The translations under genes and the position numbers were made by a program. This document shows, piece by piece, positions 54,892 through 63,375 of a stretch of DNA of 64,000 bases. The number at the start of each line of letters is the position of its first letter. The first letter of the stretch is position 1. The DNA is taken from the NCBI RefSeq assembly GCF_000282595.1, contig NZ_AKIZ01000039.1:1-64000 (forward strand). The letters are read 5' to 3'. The notes below the pieces were generated by a model that did not search any database, had not been told where the DNA came from, and saw only the letters and a list, made by a program, of their open reading frames with translations. The stretch comes from Phyllobacterium sp. YR531. Its GTDB lineage: Bacteria > Pseudomonadota > Alphaproteobacteria > Rhizobiales > Rhizobiaceae.

Positions 54892-56385
54892 ATTACAGAA
54901 CATGCAGTTGTGATAGTTGGAGCAGGTCCGACAGGCCTGATGCTGGCAGGCGAATTGGCCTTGGCAGGCATTGACGCAGCCATCGTCGAACGCCGTCCGG
55001 ATCAGGAACTTGCCGGTTCCCGCGCCGGTGGTCTGAGTTCGCGCACGCTGGAGGTTCTCGATCAGCGCGGAATCGTCGACCGTTTTCTGGCGGAGGGACA
55101 AAAAGCTCAGGTTACGGGATTTGCGGCGATAAGGCTGGACATCAGCGATTTTCCGACAAGGCATAATTATGGATTGGCGCTCAGGCAAAAACATATTGAA
55201 CGCATTCTCGCCGAATGGGTCGGTGAACTGGCGGTGCCAATCTATCGCAACCGTGAGCTGAGCTCCTTCGCGCAAGATAAAAGCGGTGTAACAATCGAGC
55301 TGTCCGATGGTACATCACTTCGGGCATATTATCTTGTCGGCTGCGATGGCGGTCGCAGTCTGGTCCGCAAAGCAGCTGGCATCGAATTTCCGGGTTGGCA
55401 CGCGACGACCAGCAACATTCTTGCCGAAGCCCAAATGACGGAAGAGCCGCCGCTTGGTGTCCACCGCACGGCACAGGGCATCCATGCGTTTGGCAGGGAG
55501 AAATATGAAATCCTTGATGGCAAGGTAGTTTTTGCCAGTGATGGTCCTTTGAACATCATGGTGACCGAACCGAATACCGAAGCTGCCACAGAGCCAACGC
55601 TGCGTGATCTCAGTGAGGCCCTCATGGCAGCATGCGGAAAAGATTATGGCATACATAGTCCAACATGGATTTCGCGGTTTACTGACGTTTCGCGGCAAGC
55701 TGCAACTTACCGCAGCGGCCGGGTATTACTGGCTGGCGATGCCGCGCACGTGCATTCGCCGGTGGGTGGACAAGGGCTGAATACCGGCGTGCAGGATGCG
55801 GTCAATCTCGGCTGGAAGCTTGCCCAAGTGGTGAAAGCAATATCTCCCGAAGCTTTGCTGGACACTTATCACGCAGAGCGCCACCCGGTTGCTGCGCGCG
55901 TGCTGCGCACAACAATGGCGCAGGTTGCACTGCAACGCACTGATGACCGCACTGAAGCCCTGCGTGAGATCATGTCGGAATTGTTCGGCATGGATACACT
56001 CCGCAAACGGATCGCCGCCGAAATGTCCGGACTTGGTATCCATTACGACCTTGGCGGCGGACATCCGCTTGTTGGCCGCCGCATACCCGATCTTCACCTG
56101 ATAGTGGCTAGCGGTCGGGTGCGAATGTTTGAGCTTTTGCATGATGCGCAGCCAATATTTTTAAATCTTGGCGTGCCCGGCAGGTTTGACATCGAAGCAT
56201 GGTCAGACCGCGTGCAACTGCTTGATGCCCGTTATGATGGCCCATGGGACCTGCCCGAACTGAGTTCCGTCACCGCTCCAACCGCAGTGTTGGTCCGGCC
56301 AGACGGATATGTTGCATGGGTGAGCGAGGGAACCCAGGACGGTCTTCGCGATGCGATGACCATTTGGTTCGGAACACCTGCGTGA
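54892..56385 (+). CDS. FAD-dependent aromatic-type monooxygenase
   Basis: A flavoprotein of about 497 residues of the PheA/TfdB/MhpA group, also resembling rifamycin monooxygenases. The dinucleotide fold VIVGAGPTGLMLAGELALAG, the CDGGRSLVRKAAGI region and the GDAAHVHSPVGGQGLNTG FAD motif are intact, with a thioredoxin-like C-terminal part. No ATG, GTG or TTG precedes the first beta strand except GTG 54910, which lacks a ribosome site. An ATT at 54892 has GAGGGAG seven bases upstream and gives a proper N-terminus, so an ATT start is proposed. Substrate unknown. Confidence 0.85.
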   Translation: MTEHAVVIVGAGPTGLMLAGELALAGIDAAIVERRPDQELAGSRAGGLSSRTLEVLDQRGIVDRFLAEGQKAQVTGFAAIRLDISDFPTRHNYGLALRQKHIERILAEWVGELAVPIYRNRELSSFAQDKSGVTIELSDGTSLRAYYLVGCDGGRSLVRKAAGIEFPGWHATTSNILAEAQMTEEPPLGVHRTAQGIHAFGREKYEILDGKVVFASDGPLNIMVTEPNTEAATEPTLRDLSEALMAACGKDYGIHSPTWISRFTDVSRQAATYRSGRVLLAGDAAHVHSPVGGQGLNTGVQDAVNLGWKLAQVVKAISPEALLDTYHAERHPVAARVLRTTMAQVALQRTDDRTEALREIMSELFGMDTLRKRIAAEMSGLGIHYDLGGGHPLVGRRIPDLHLIVASGRVRMFELLHDAQPIFLNLGVPGRFDIEAWSDRVQLLDARYDGPWDLPELSSVTAPTAVLVRPDGYVAWVSEGTQDGLRDAMTIWFGTPA

Positions 56386-56417
56386 CAGACATTCCGGTTC
56401 CGGATTTCAGTTCAATC

Positions 56418-57113
56418 TCAGCGTGGAGCAAGGCCGTCAAGCAGGAAGTCGAGACCTTTTCTGAACGCGCCGTCCCAATCATTGTCGAGCAGCAGGCGAG
56501 TACGTTCAATTGTGGGGTAGCGACCGCTGATCTGTTCGAGGCGCTGTTGCGCGGCAACCATTTCATCATCGGAGAGGTCAAAACTCGCCCGGGTAATTGT
56601 TGCACCCATGACATAGTTCCACAGGGACCATATCGCCACGTTTAAATCGGCATCCGTCACGCCTGCCCCGGACAAGGTTTTGCTCAACAATTCCAAGCGG
56701 TTGAGTATGTTGGAACCAAGCGCCCGGCGCGGTAACAGAGCTGCTGACCATGGGTGACGCAACATGCTGGTGCGCCAGTCTTCAAGCATATGAATGACTT
56801 CTGCACGCCAGTTTTCTGAGGGCGCTATTTGCTGTGATCCGCGATATTCGAGAACGCAATCGAGCGCCAGATCAAACACCTTTTCCTTGTTGTCAACATG
56901 CCAGTAAAGGCTCATGGCACCCGCACCGAGGCGATCGGCCAGCCGCCGCATCGACAATCCGTCAACCCCGTTTTCGTCCAGCATTTCCACCGCGGTCGTA
57001 ATAATACGTTCCAGCGACAGTGGCGGCTCGCTGTGCATCTCACGATCAGAATCGGATAACCGGGTTTTCCGCCGGGACCGTTTGTTCGACATGCTGCTGG
57101 GTTTGGCTGACAT
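56418..57113 (-). CDS. TetR family transcriptional regulator
   Basis: About 231 residues. The N-terminal HTH (SLERIITTAVEMLDENGVDGLSMRRLADRLGAGAMSLYWHVDNKE, given here only in part as its key run LSMRRLADRLGAGAMSLYWH) and a TetR_C_1-type ligand domain are present. AAGGAAA lies before ATG 57113; an upstream ATG at 57137 is less likely. It is divergent from a RidA-like gene across a 44-bp perfect dyad, and convergent with the FAD monooxygenase gene. It probably represses itself and the ridA-like gene, perhaps also the monooxygenase operon. Confidence 0.88.
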   Translation of the reverse strand: MSAKPSSMSNKRSRRKTRLSDSDREMHSEPPLSLERIITTAVEMLDENGVDGLSMRRLADRLGAGAMSLYWHVDNKEKVFDLALDCVLEYRGSQQIAPSENWRAEVIHMLEDWRTSMLRHPWSAALLPRRALGSNILNRLELLSKTLSGAGVTDADLNVAIWSLWNYVMGATITRASFDLSDDEMVAAQQRLEQISGRYPTIERTRLLLDNDWDGAFRKGLDFLLDGLAPR

Positions 57114-57177
57114 CATTTTCCTTGGCAATGAGTCCATAGATTTAAGCTGACAACAGGTGATTGTCGATTCAAAGTGA

Positions 57178-57224
57178 TTGACTCGTACGGCGTACGATGC
57201 AATTTAATCGTACGCCGTACGAGT
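57178..57224 (+). promoter_or_regulatory. TetR-type operator overlapping a promoter
   Basis: ACTCGTACGGCGTACGAT (57181-57198) and ATCGTACGCCGTACGAGT (57207-57224) form a perfect 18-bp inverted repeat with an 8-base centre. Each arm itself contains the near-palindrome CGTACG(G/C)CGTACG. TTGACT at 57178-57183 and AATTTA at 57201-57206, 17 bases apart, form a plus-strand promoter inside the operator. A second TTGACT at 57224 is also possible. Confidence 0.75.
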
Positions 57225-57306
57225 TGACTGTGCGGAGTGGAATCGAAGTTTAATCCTGCCGGGCGCGATGGCATTTTCCGCAGCCGGCAATACCCAAGAG
57301 CGAACC

Positions 57307-57795
57307 ATGTCACGCGCAATCAAGCATCTATTTATCGGAGGGCTCATCATCATGAATATGGGATTTTCTAGTGCGGCGACAGCACATGAAACTGATCGCA
57401 AACTGACAATCGTCAATCCCAAGACTCTCTACGACCCGACACCGAATGGTTATAGCACCGCCGTGATTACACCCGGTGGGGGCCGTGTGGCCTATATTTC
57501 CGGACAGGGTGGCCAAGATAGCACAGGCGGCCTGTCACCGGATTTCGCCGTGCAGGTAAAGCAGGCTTATGCAAACCTGCACGCTGCCATTGATGCGCTC
57601 GGTGCCAAGCCGGATCAGGTAGCCAAGCTCACAATTTTCGTGGTCGATCACGACATGTCCAAGCTTGAAGTGCTGACCAGAAACGTCAAGGATATGTTCG
57701 GTGAAACATTGCCGGCACAGACCTTGGTTCCTGTCCCCAAGCTGGCAATTGATCCCATGCTCTTCGAGGTGGAAGCTACGGTCATTCTGGACTGA
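57307..57795 (+). CDS. Exported RidA-like (Rid superfamily) protein
   Basis: About 162 residues with an N-terminal hydrophobic signal (LFIGGLIIMNMGFSSAATA) ahead of a RidA/YjgF domain. The domain has YSTAVITPGGGRVAYISGQGG and the conserved helix YANLHAAIDALGAKPDQVAKL. Ordinary RidA has PARS with the Arg essential for imine hydrolysis; here the position reads PAQT, so deaminase activity is doubtful. The ATG at 57307 starts at the signal; a longer frame starts at 57268. It is divergent from the TetR gene. Confidence 0.8.
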   Translation: MSRAIKHLFIGGLIIMNMGFSSAATAHETDRKLTIVNPKTLYDPTPNGYSTAVITPGGGRVAYISGQGGQDSTGGLSPDFAVQVKQAYANLHAAIDALGAKPDQVAKLTIFVVDHDMSKLEVLTRNVKDMFGETLPAQTLVPVPKLAIDPMLFEVEATVILD

Positions 57796-57842
57796 TGGAG
57801 CCGAGTTCAGTGCAACTACAGTGCGTGTTGCAACGCAGTCAA

Positions 57843-57979
57843 TGCGTGGTTCGACAAGCTCACCATGAGGAAGGACGCAGATTGCATATACGCTCAAACG
57901 GCTAGCAATCGGAAGGTCCTGCAACCCTCAACCTTCCTCATGGTGAGCATCCTGAGCCTGTCGAAGGGCGAACCACGCA
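57843..57979. repeat. Inverted-repeat element copy 7
   Basis: Left arm short (57843-57872, CGACAAGCTCACCATGAGG variant), right arm long with ATCCTGAGCCTGTCGAAGG (57932-57979). The loop has GATTGCATA...CTGCAACCC. It lies 47 bases after the RidA-like gene and before the convergent end of the phytase-like gene. The rest of 57796-58093 has nothing recognisable. Confidence 0.85.
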
Positions 57980-58093
57980 CTATAGTTATGTCAGCATTAA
58001 AATGCTTTCAAAGCCGAATGCATTGTCGCAGAAATCGGTCCAGAAGCTGAACTTGTGCCCGATCTCTGCGGCAATCATTATTCCCGGTTCCGG

Positions 58094-59452
58094 CTATTTG
58101 GCCTTGAGCAATTCACCAACTTCCAGAATTACAAATTCATTGTCATCGGCCTTATCCACAGCGCGGCCGGCGGAAAATGGCAGGTTGTTGTCATTGCCGA
58201 CGATGATATGGGTGCCGTCTACAATGTCTACATTTTCAATTGTCACGAAAGGCATATCGTAGAAACCCTCCCCGCCGCCCTGACGCTTCTTGTTGTCCGG
58301 ATCGGCAATCTTGAGCAGGTCGATATAGCCGATCTTGCGAACAGCCTTATCCACATTGGCGTCAGTCATCTCAACCTTGTAAACACGCTTGTGTTTCGAT
58401 GGCTTGTCGAAGCAATCCGGCGTTGGTGCCTTTGGGTCCGGGCATGCTTTTGCGTCCGTTCCCGCGCCATTGTCACGCTCTATCACCAGCGCCGTTGTCT
58501 CATCGATCATGTTGAAATCACCGATGGCCTCGCCGCCTGCCGAGAGGGGGTAGAGCCAGCTGCGGCCGGTCCAGTTTTTGGCGGCAATGTCGAATTCGAT
58601 AACCCGAAGCGCTGGCTGGTCGTCAACTTTTTCAACAGCGCCATCATCCCCAAAAAGCGGGCCTTCAAGCAGCGCATATAATTTGCTGCCATCCTTGGAC
58701 TGCGCCAGGCCTTCATAACCACCGGAGCGCTTCAAATTGAAAGACGGACTCTTGAGTGTCGGGTTGGCTGGCAGGCTGATTGCCGGGTTATCCGGCGAGC
58801 GAACATCCCTGTCACCAACCTTGGTGGCAATGACGTCGGTAACTTTGCCATCCAGCGTTACCTTGACAAGGTAGGGTCCGAACTCTTCGCCCAGCCAGAA
58901 ACCATCGGCAACCGGCTGGATGGATTCAATATCCAGATCACTGCCGGTCAGATAGCGTGTCTCGCTGCCTTCGATGACGATTGGAAACGGCACCTTCTTA
59001 TCCGGGTCAGTCAAAAAGATGGTCTGCTTGCGCTCGACAGTACCTTTGTCCCAATCGAATGCCAAATGATGCAGCATCAGCATCGCATCGACTGAATTCA
59101 GCTTTGTCCCGAAGCCATTGTCAGAAAGTGACCAGTAGGTTCCGTCGCCGATTGCCTTGATGCCCGAAAAACCCTGAACCGGCTGGCCGTCAAATGGCAG
59201 TGACAGATTGGTAAGCCGCATTCCATCCTTACCCGGCAACGTTCCGAGCTCCGTCGCGCGCTTGCGATCAGCGGTTGTAAATTTGCCTGCCGTCTTCAGA
59301 TGCTCAGGTGCGTTCTCAGGAGCCTTGACCAAGGTGTTTGCCGGCAGGATCGCGTGGGAGACGAGCTTGGCTGGAAACTCCTGTTCGGCAGCCTGCGCTG
59401 GCATCGACATCATCGCAGTGGAAAGAAACAGAGCGGCGGAAATTGAGCGCAT
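58094..59452 (-). CDS. Esterase-like activity of phytase family protein
   Basis: A 452-residue secreted protein with signal MRSISAALFLSTAMMSMPAQAA. The mature part matches the phytase-like esterase (PF13449-type) beta-propeller: GFSGIKAIGDGTYWSLSDNGFG, ESIQPVADGFWLGEEFGPYLVKV, and SGGYEGLAQSKDGSKLY. The family hydrolyses phosphate or carboxyl esters in the periplasm; the substrate is unknown. It is convergent with the RidA-like gene across repeat copy 7. Confidence 0.85.
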   Translation of the reverse strand: MRSISAALFLSTAMMSMPAQAAEQEFPAKLVSHAILPANTLVKAPENAPEHLKTAGKFTTADRKRATELGTLPGKDGMRLTNLSLPFDGQPVQGFSGIKAIGDGTYWSLSDNGFGTKLNSVDAMLMLHHLAFDWDKGTVERKQTIFLTDPDKKVPFPIVIEGSETRYLTGSDLDIESIQPVADGFWLGEEFGPYLVKVTLDGKVTDVIATKVGDRDVRSPDNPAISLPANPTLKSPSFNLKRSGGYEGLAQSKDGSKLYALLEGPLFGDDGAVEKVDDQPALRVIEFDIAAKNWTGRSWLYPLSAGGEAIGDFNMIDETTALVIERDNGAGTDAKACPDPKAPTPDCFDKPSKHKRVYKVEMTDANVDKAVRKIGYIDLLKIADPDNKKRQGGGEGFYDMPFVTIENVDIVDGTHIIVGNDNNLPFSAGRAVDKADDNEFVILEVGELLKAK

Positions 59453-59737
59453 CGGGCATCACCATTTTGAGTTGAAGTCAGAAATCCTGACAACGCTTAG
59501 GTGCGCATTGTGTCCGCGGTTTTAAGTTTTCATGACGACCCGATGAAGATCAAAAGACATTACGCGCTATTGGACAGTCCGTCGCGGGTCGTTGCAGTGA
59601 CCCGAGACCAAAATAAACAACAGTTGGAGCATTTGAACACAGAAATCGAGAAGAATAGGCAAAGAGGGGAGCGAAAATCGCGTTTTGGGGAGCAAAATTG
59701 CTATCCATGGATGTAATTTGGTTGTGTTTGGTTGAAT

Positions 59738-60487
59738 TCAGGCATTCGGGCCAATTGGCCTCTCGCTTTCAACCACATCGCTCAGACGCACAAAATGGAA
59801 GCCTTTTTGTTTCAGGCTAAGGATACCCTTTACGACGCCTGCACCCGCTGCCCGGGTTGGTTGGTTGATATGAGCAATGATCACATCTCCATCTTTTGCG
59901 GCGGAAATCCGCTTCTCCACCTGCCCCGAAAGCAGTGAGGCACCCAGGTCAGCATTGAGCGAGTAGCCTGCAACCCGATACCCCATTTCGTGAATGAGCT
60001 TGATTGCATTATCGCTATAGCGGGCGGTCGCATCGCGATACCAGACAGGTTTTCCAGCAGCGGCGGCCTGCATGGCACTTGCCCCGCCTTCGATCTCCGA
60101 CCTTATGGCAGGGACTGATCCTGCAGTTTTAAGACCAAACATGAGTGGTTGGTTGTCTATAGCTGGAATATGGTTAAGTCCATGATTTTCCAATTCAAAA
60201 AGATCGGGATGCGCCTTCATGATTGCAACAGAGGCCGCATTGCGCTTCAGCCAACGGCCCGTTACGAAGATAGTCGCCGCAATTTTGTTTTCCACCAACG
60301 CGGTCAATATCCGCTCATCGGTCTGACCCGAACAGGCATCAAGCGTCAGCGCCACTTGCGGTGCGCTAGCACCGCCCTTAGCAACGAAAAGTTGCGGTTC
60401 AATGAAATGCGGATGGTTTCCCGCATTGGCCGTACCCGCTGCCGATATAATGGTACAGGTGATGAGAAGTTTGGAAATCAGACGCAT
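59738..60487 (-). CDS. Polysaccharide deacetylase family protein
   Basis: A 249-residue secreted protein with signal MRLISKLLITCTIISAAGTANA and a NodB-type domain. Motif 1 reads VALTLDACSG instead of the usual TFDD, so the second Asp is replaced; motif 2 is ENHGLNH; motif 3 is YRDATARYSD. Such TLDAC variants occur in some alphaproteobacterial deacetylases, and activity cannot be judged. It is on the same strand upstream of the phytase-like gene but separated by 285 bases with no clear feature. Confidence 0.8.
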   Translation of the reverse strand: MRLISKLLITCTIISAAGTANAGNHPHFIEPQLFVAKGGASAPQVALTLDACSGQTDERILTALVENKIAATIFVTGRWLKRNAASVAIMKAHPDLFELENHGLNHIPAIDNQPLMFGLKTAGSVPAIRSEIEGGASAMQAAAAGKPVWYRDATARYSDNAIKLIHEMGYRVAGYSLNADLGASLLSGQVEKRISAAKDGDVIIAHINQPTRAAGAGVVKGILSLKQKGFHFVRLSDVVESERPIGPNA

Positions 60488-60559
60488 ATTATTGCCGCAT
60501 GCAGAGGAATCTGCGCGGGATTAGCGCGCAGAAACAAGCGGAATTATGGCAATAAGCCT

Positions 60560-63229
60560 TTAATTTCCTTTGGGTTTTGCCGATGCCTGCGCCGCAGCCA
60601 GACGGGCTATCGGCACCCGAAACGGAGAGCAGGAAACATAGTCCAGCCCTACGCTGTCACAGAAATGGATTGATGCCGGATCGCCGCCATGTTCACCGCA
60701 AATGCCGAGCTTGATATTGGGTCGGGTAGCCCTGCCCTTCTCTGCCGCGAGCCGCACCAGTTCGCCGACGCCATCAACATCTATTGAGACAAATGGGTCC
60801 TGTTCAATGATGCCTTTGAGCTGGTAAGTCATCAGGAATGACGAGGCATCATCGCGTGAAATACCAAAAGTCGTTTGCGTCAAGTCATTGGTTCCAAAGG
60901 AGAAAAACTCTGCAGCTTCTGCGATTGAATTTGCCCGGATGGCAGCACGTGGCAGCTCGATCATTGTCCCGACCAGATAGCCGATCTTGATGTCGGCCTC
61001 CTTCATGACATCGGCTGCAACAGCACTGATACGTGCCTTGACGAAGTCCAGTTCAGCCCTAAGGCCGACCAGCGGCACCATGATTTCAAGTTCCACCGGC
61101 GCGCCGGTCGACTTGCCCGCTTCTACGGCTGCCTCGAAGATTGCCCGCGACTGCATCTCGGCAATTTCGGGGTAGGATATTGCCAAACGGCAACCGCGAT
61201 GCCCAAGCATAGGGTTGAATTCATGCAAGGATTCCGTTCGTTCCCGCAATTTATCCGGAGCAATATTCATTGCTGCCGCTACTTCAGCGATCTCTTCATC
61301 CGTTTTCGGCAAAAACTCGTGCAGCGGAGGATCAAGCAGGCGAATTGTGACCGGGAGGCCATGCATGATTTCGAATAGCTCAATGAAATCAGTGCGCTGC
61401 ATAGGCAATAACTTTTCAAGAGCAGCGCGGCGACCCTTCTCGCTTTCAGCCAGAATCATCTCGCGCATGGCAATAATGCGCTCACCTTCGAAGAACATAT
61501 GTTCGGTGCGGCAAAGCCCGATGCCTTCTGCACCGAATGATCGTGCGGTACGCGCGTCATTAGGCGTTTCGGCATTGGCGCGCACTTTCATGCGGCGAGT
61601 TCCATCTGCCCATTCCATTATCTTGCCGAAATCACCCGACAATTCCGGCTGAAGCATTGGTACAGCGCCCTTCAAAACCTGACCAATTCCCCCGTCAATC
61701 GTAATGATATCGCCTTTTCTAAGCGTTACACCCATAGCGAGTAACGTCTCGTTGCGATAATCAACCCGCAACGCTCCAGCGCCTGAAACGCAAGGCTTTC
61801 CCATGCCCCGTGCCACGACAGCAGCGTGGCTGGTCATGCCACCGCGCGTCGTTAAAATTGCTTCCGCCGCATGCATCCCGTGAATATCTTCCGGGCTGGT
61901 TTCAATACGCACCAGAATGGCTTTGCGACCCTCGGATTTCAGCTGTTCCGCGTCTTCAGAGGAGAAGACGATCTCACCCGTAGCAGCGCCCGGCGATGCA
62001 GGAAGACCAGTTCCTATAACCTCCCGTTTTGCCTTAGGATCAATAGTCGGATGCAACAATTGATCAAGCGAAGCTGGCTCAATTCGCAACACTGCCTCTT
62101 CGCGGCTGATCAAACCTTCGTCCGCCATTTCAACTGCGATCTTCAGCGCTGCCTTGGCAGTGCGCTTGCCGGAGCGGGTCTGCAGCATCCATAATTTACC
62201 ATTTTCAATAGTAAATTCAAGGTCTTGCATATCTGTATAGTGCTGCTCAAGCTTATCCGAAACCGCGCAGAATTCGGCAAATGCTGCCGGCATGATCTTT
62301 TCCAGAGATGGCTTGTCGGACCCTGCGGCGATACGGGCTTCTTCAGTAATGTTCTGGGGCGTGCGAATGCCCGCAACCACATCTTCACCCTGTGCATTCA
62401 CCAGAAACTCGCCATAGAGCTTCTTTTCTCCCGTTGAGGGGTTTCGCGTGAAAGCTACGCCAGTCGCGGACTTATCGCCCATATTGCCAAAAACCATGGC
62501 CTGTACACTGACCGCAGTACCCCAGCTTTCAGGTATGTTGTGCAAACGCCGGTAGGTCACAGCGCGAGCATTCATCCAGCTAGAAAAGACTGCACCGATC
62601 GCCCCCCAAAGCTGCTGTTCCGGGTCTTGCGGAAAAGGCTCTTCCAATTCCTCTTCCACCTTCGACTTGTAAAGCGCAACCACATTTTTCCAGTCGTCGG
62701 CCGTCAACGCCGTGTCGACGTCATGCCCCAGATTGGCTTTCGTATCTTCCAGAATCTCTTCAAAAACTGAATGATCCAATCCCATGACGACATCAGAATA
62801 CATCTGGATGAAGCGCCGATAACTATCATAGGCAAATCTTGGGTCGCCGGATTCACGGGCGATCGCTTCAACAGTCTCATCATTCAGACCAAGGTTGAGT
62901 ACCGTATCCATCATGCCGGGCATGGACGCACGGGATCCTGAGCGCACCGAGACCAAAAGAGGCTTTTTAGCATCGCCAATGCTGCGTCCAGTAACGCTGG
63001 CTATATGCTCCAGCGCTTTGGTAACTTCTTTGGCCAATGTGTCGGGATAGCTGCGCTCATGTTCATAGAACCAGCTGCAAACTTCGGAAGTGATTGTAAA
63101 ACCGGGAGGAACTGGCAAACCGAGTGAGCACATTTCCGCAAGGTTTGCGCCTTTTCCGCCAAGCAGATTGCGATCTCCCGCAGAACCCTCAGCCTTGCCA
63201 TCGCCAAATGTGTAAACCCATTTTACCAT
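60560..63229 (-). CDS. ppdK: Pyruvate, phosphate dikinase
   Basis: An 889-residue enzyme interconverting pyruvate plus ATP plus Pi with PEP plus AMP plus PPi. The N-terminal ATP-binding domain begins KWVYTFGDGKAEG; the phosphohistidine domain has GGMTSHAAVVARGMGKPCVSG near residue 460; the C-terminal PEP/pyruvate barrel has GICGEHGGDP with the catalytic Cys near 840. Normal length. It is downstream of smc on the same strand with a 146-base gap and probably has its own promoter. Confidence 0.97.
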   Translation of the reverse strand: MVKWVYTFGDGKAEGSAGDRNLLGGKGANLAEMCSLGLPVPPGFTITSEVCSWFYEHERSYPDTLAKEVTKALEHIASVTGRSIGDAKKPLLVSVRSGSRASMPGMMDTVLNLGLNDETVEAIARESGDPRFAYDSYRRFIQMYSDVVMGLDHSVFEEILEDTKANLGHDVDTALTADDWKNVVALYKSKVEEELEEPFPQDPEQQLWGAIGAVFSSWMNARAVTYRRLHNIPESWGTAVSVQAMVFGNMGDKSATGVAFTRNPSTGEKKLYGEFLVNAQGEDVVAGIRTPQNITEEARIAAGSDKPSLEKIMPAAFAEFCAVSDKLEQHYTDMQDLEFTIENGKLWMLQTRSGKRTAKAALKIAVEMADEGLISREEAVLRIEPASLDQLLHPTIDPKAKREVIGTGLPASPGAATGEIVFSSEDAEQLKSEGRKAILVRIETSPEDIHGMHAAEAILTTRGGMTSHAAVVARGMGKPCVSGAGALRVDYRNETLLAMGVTLRKGDIITIDGGIGQVLKGAVPMLQPELSGDFGKIMEWADGTRRMKVRANAETPNDARTARSFGAEGIGLCRTEHMFFEGERIIAMREMILAESEKGRRAALEKLLPMQRTDFIELFEIMHGLPVTIRLLDPPLHEFLPKTDEEIAEVAAAMNIAPDKLRERTESLHEFNPMLGHRGCRLAISYPEIAEMQSRAIFEAAVEAGKSTGAPVELEIMVPLVGLRAELDFVKARISAVAADVMKEADIKIGYLVGTMIELPRAAIRANSIAEAAEFFSFGTNDLTQTTFGISRDDASSFLMTYQLKGIIEQDPFVSIDVDGVGELVRLAAEKGRATRPNIKLGICGEHGGDPASIHFCDSVGLDYVSCSPFRVPIARLAAAQASAKPKGN

Positions 63230-63375
63230 TGCAGCCTCCCATGCCGCTAAAATGCCTTTTGAGGTCTACGCGATGCATGCAGGAATCACCAGCGCCAAAT
63301 GCTGCAATGCAGCATTCAAATCGATTAAGGGGGTAAATCCGCGTTAAGCGTTGAAATGTTTGGTCATTTGCGAGC

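Noticed and set aside
59501-59716. Possible 57- to 71-residue basic protein between the phytase-like and deacetylase genes
   Set aside because: No ribosome site before either ATG, unusual composition and no recognisable pattern; left unannotated.
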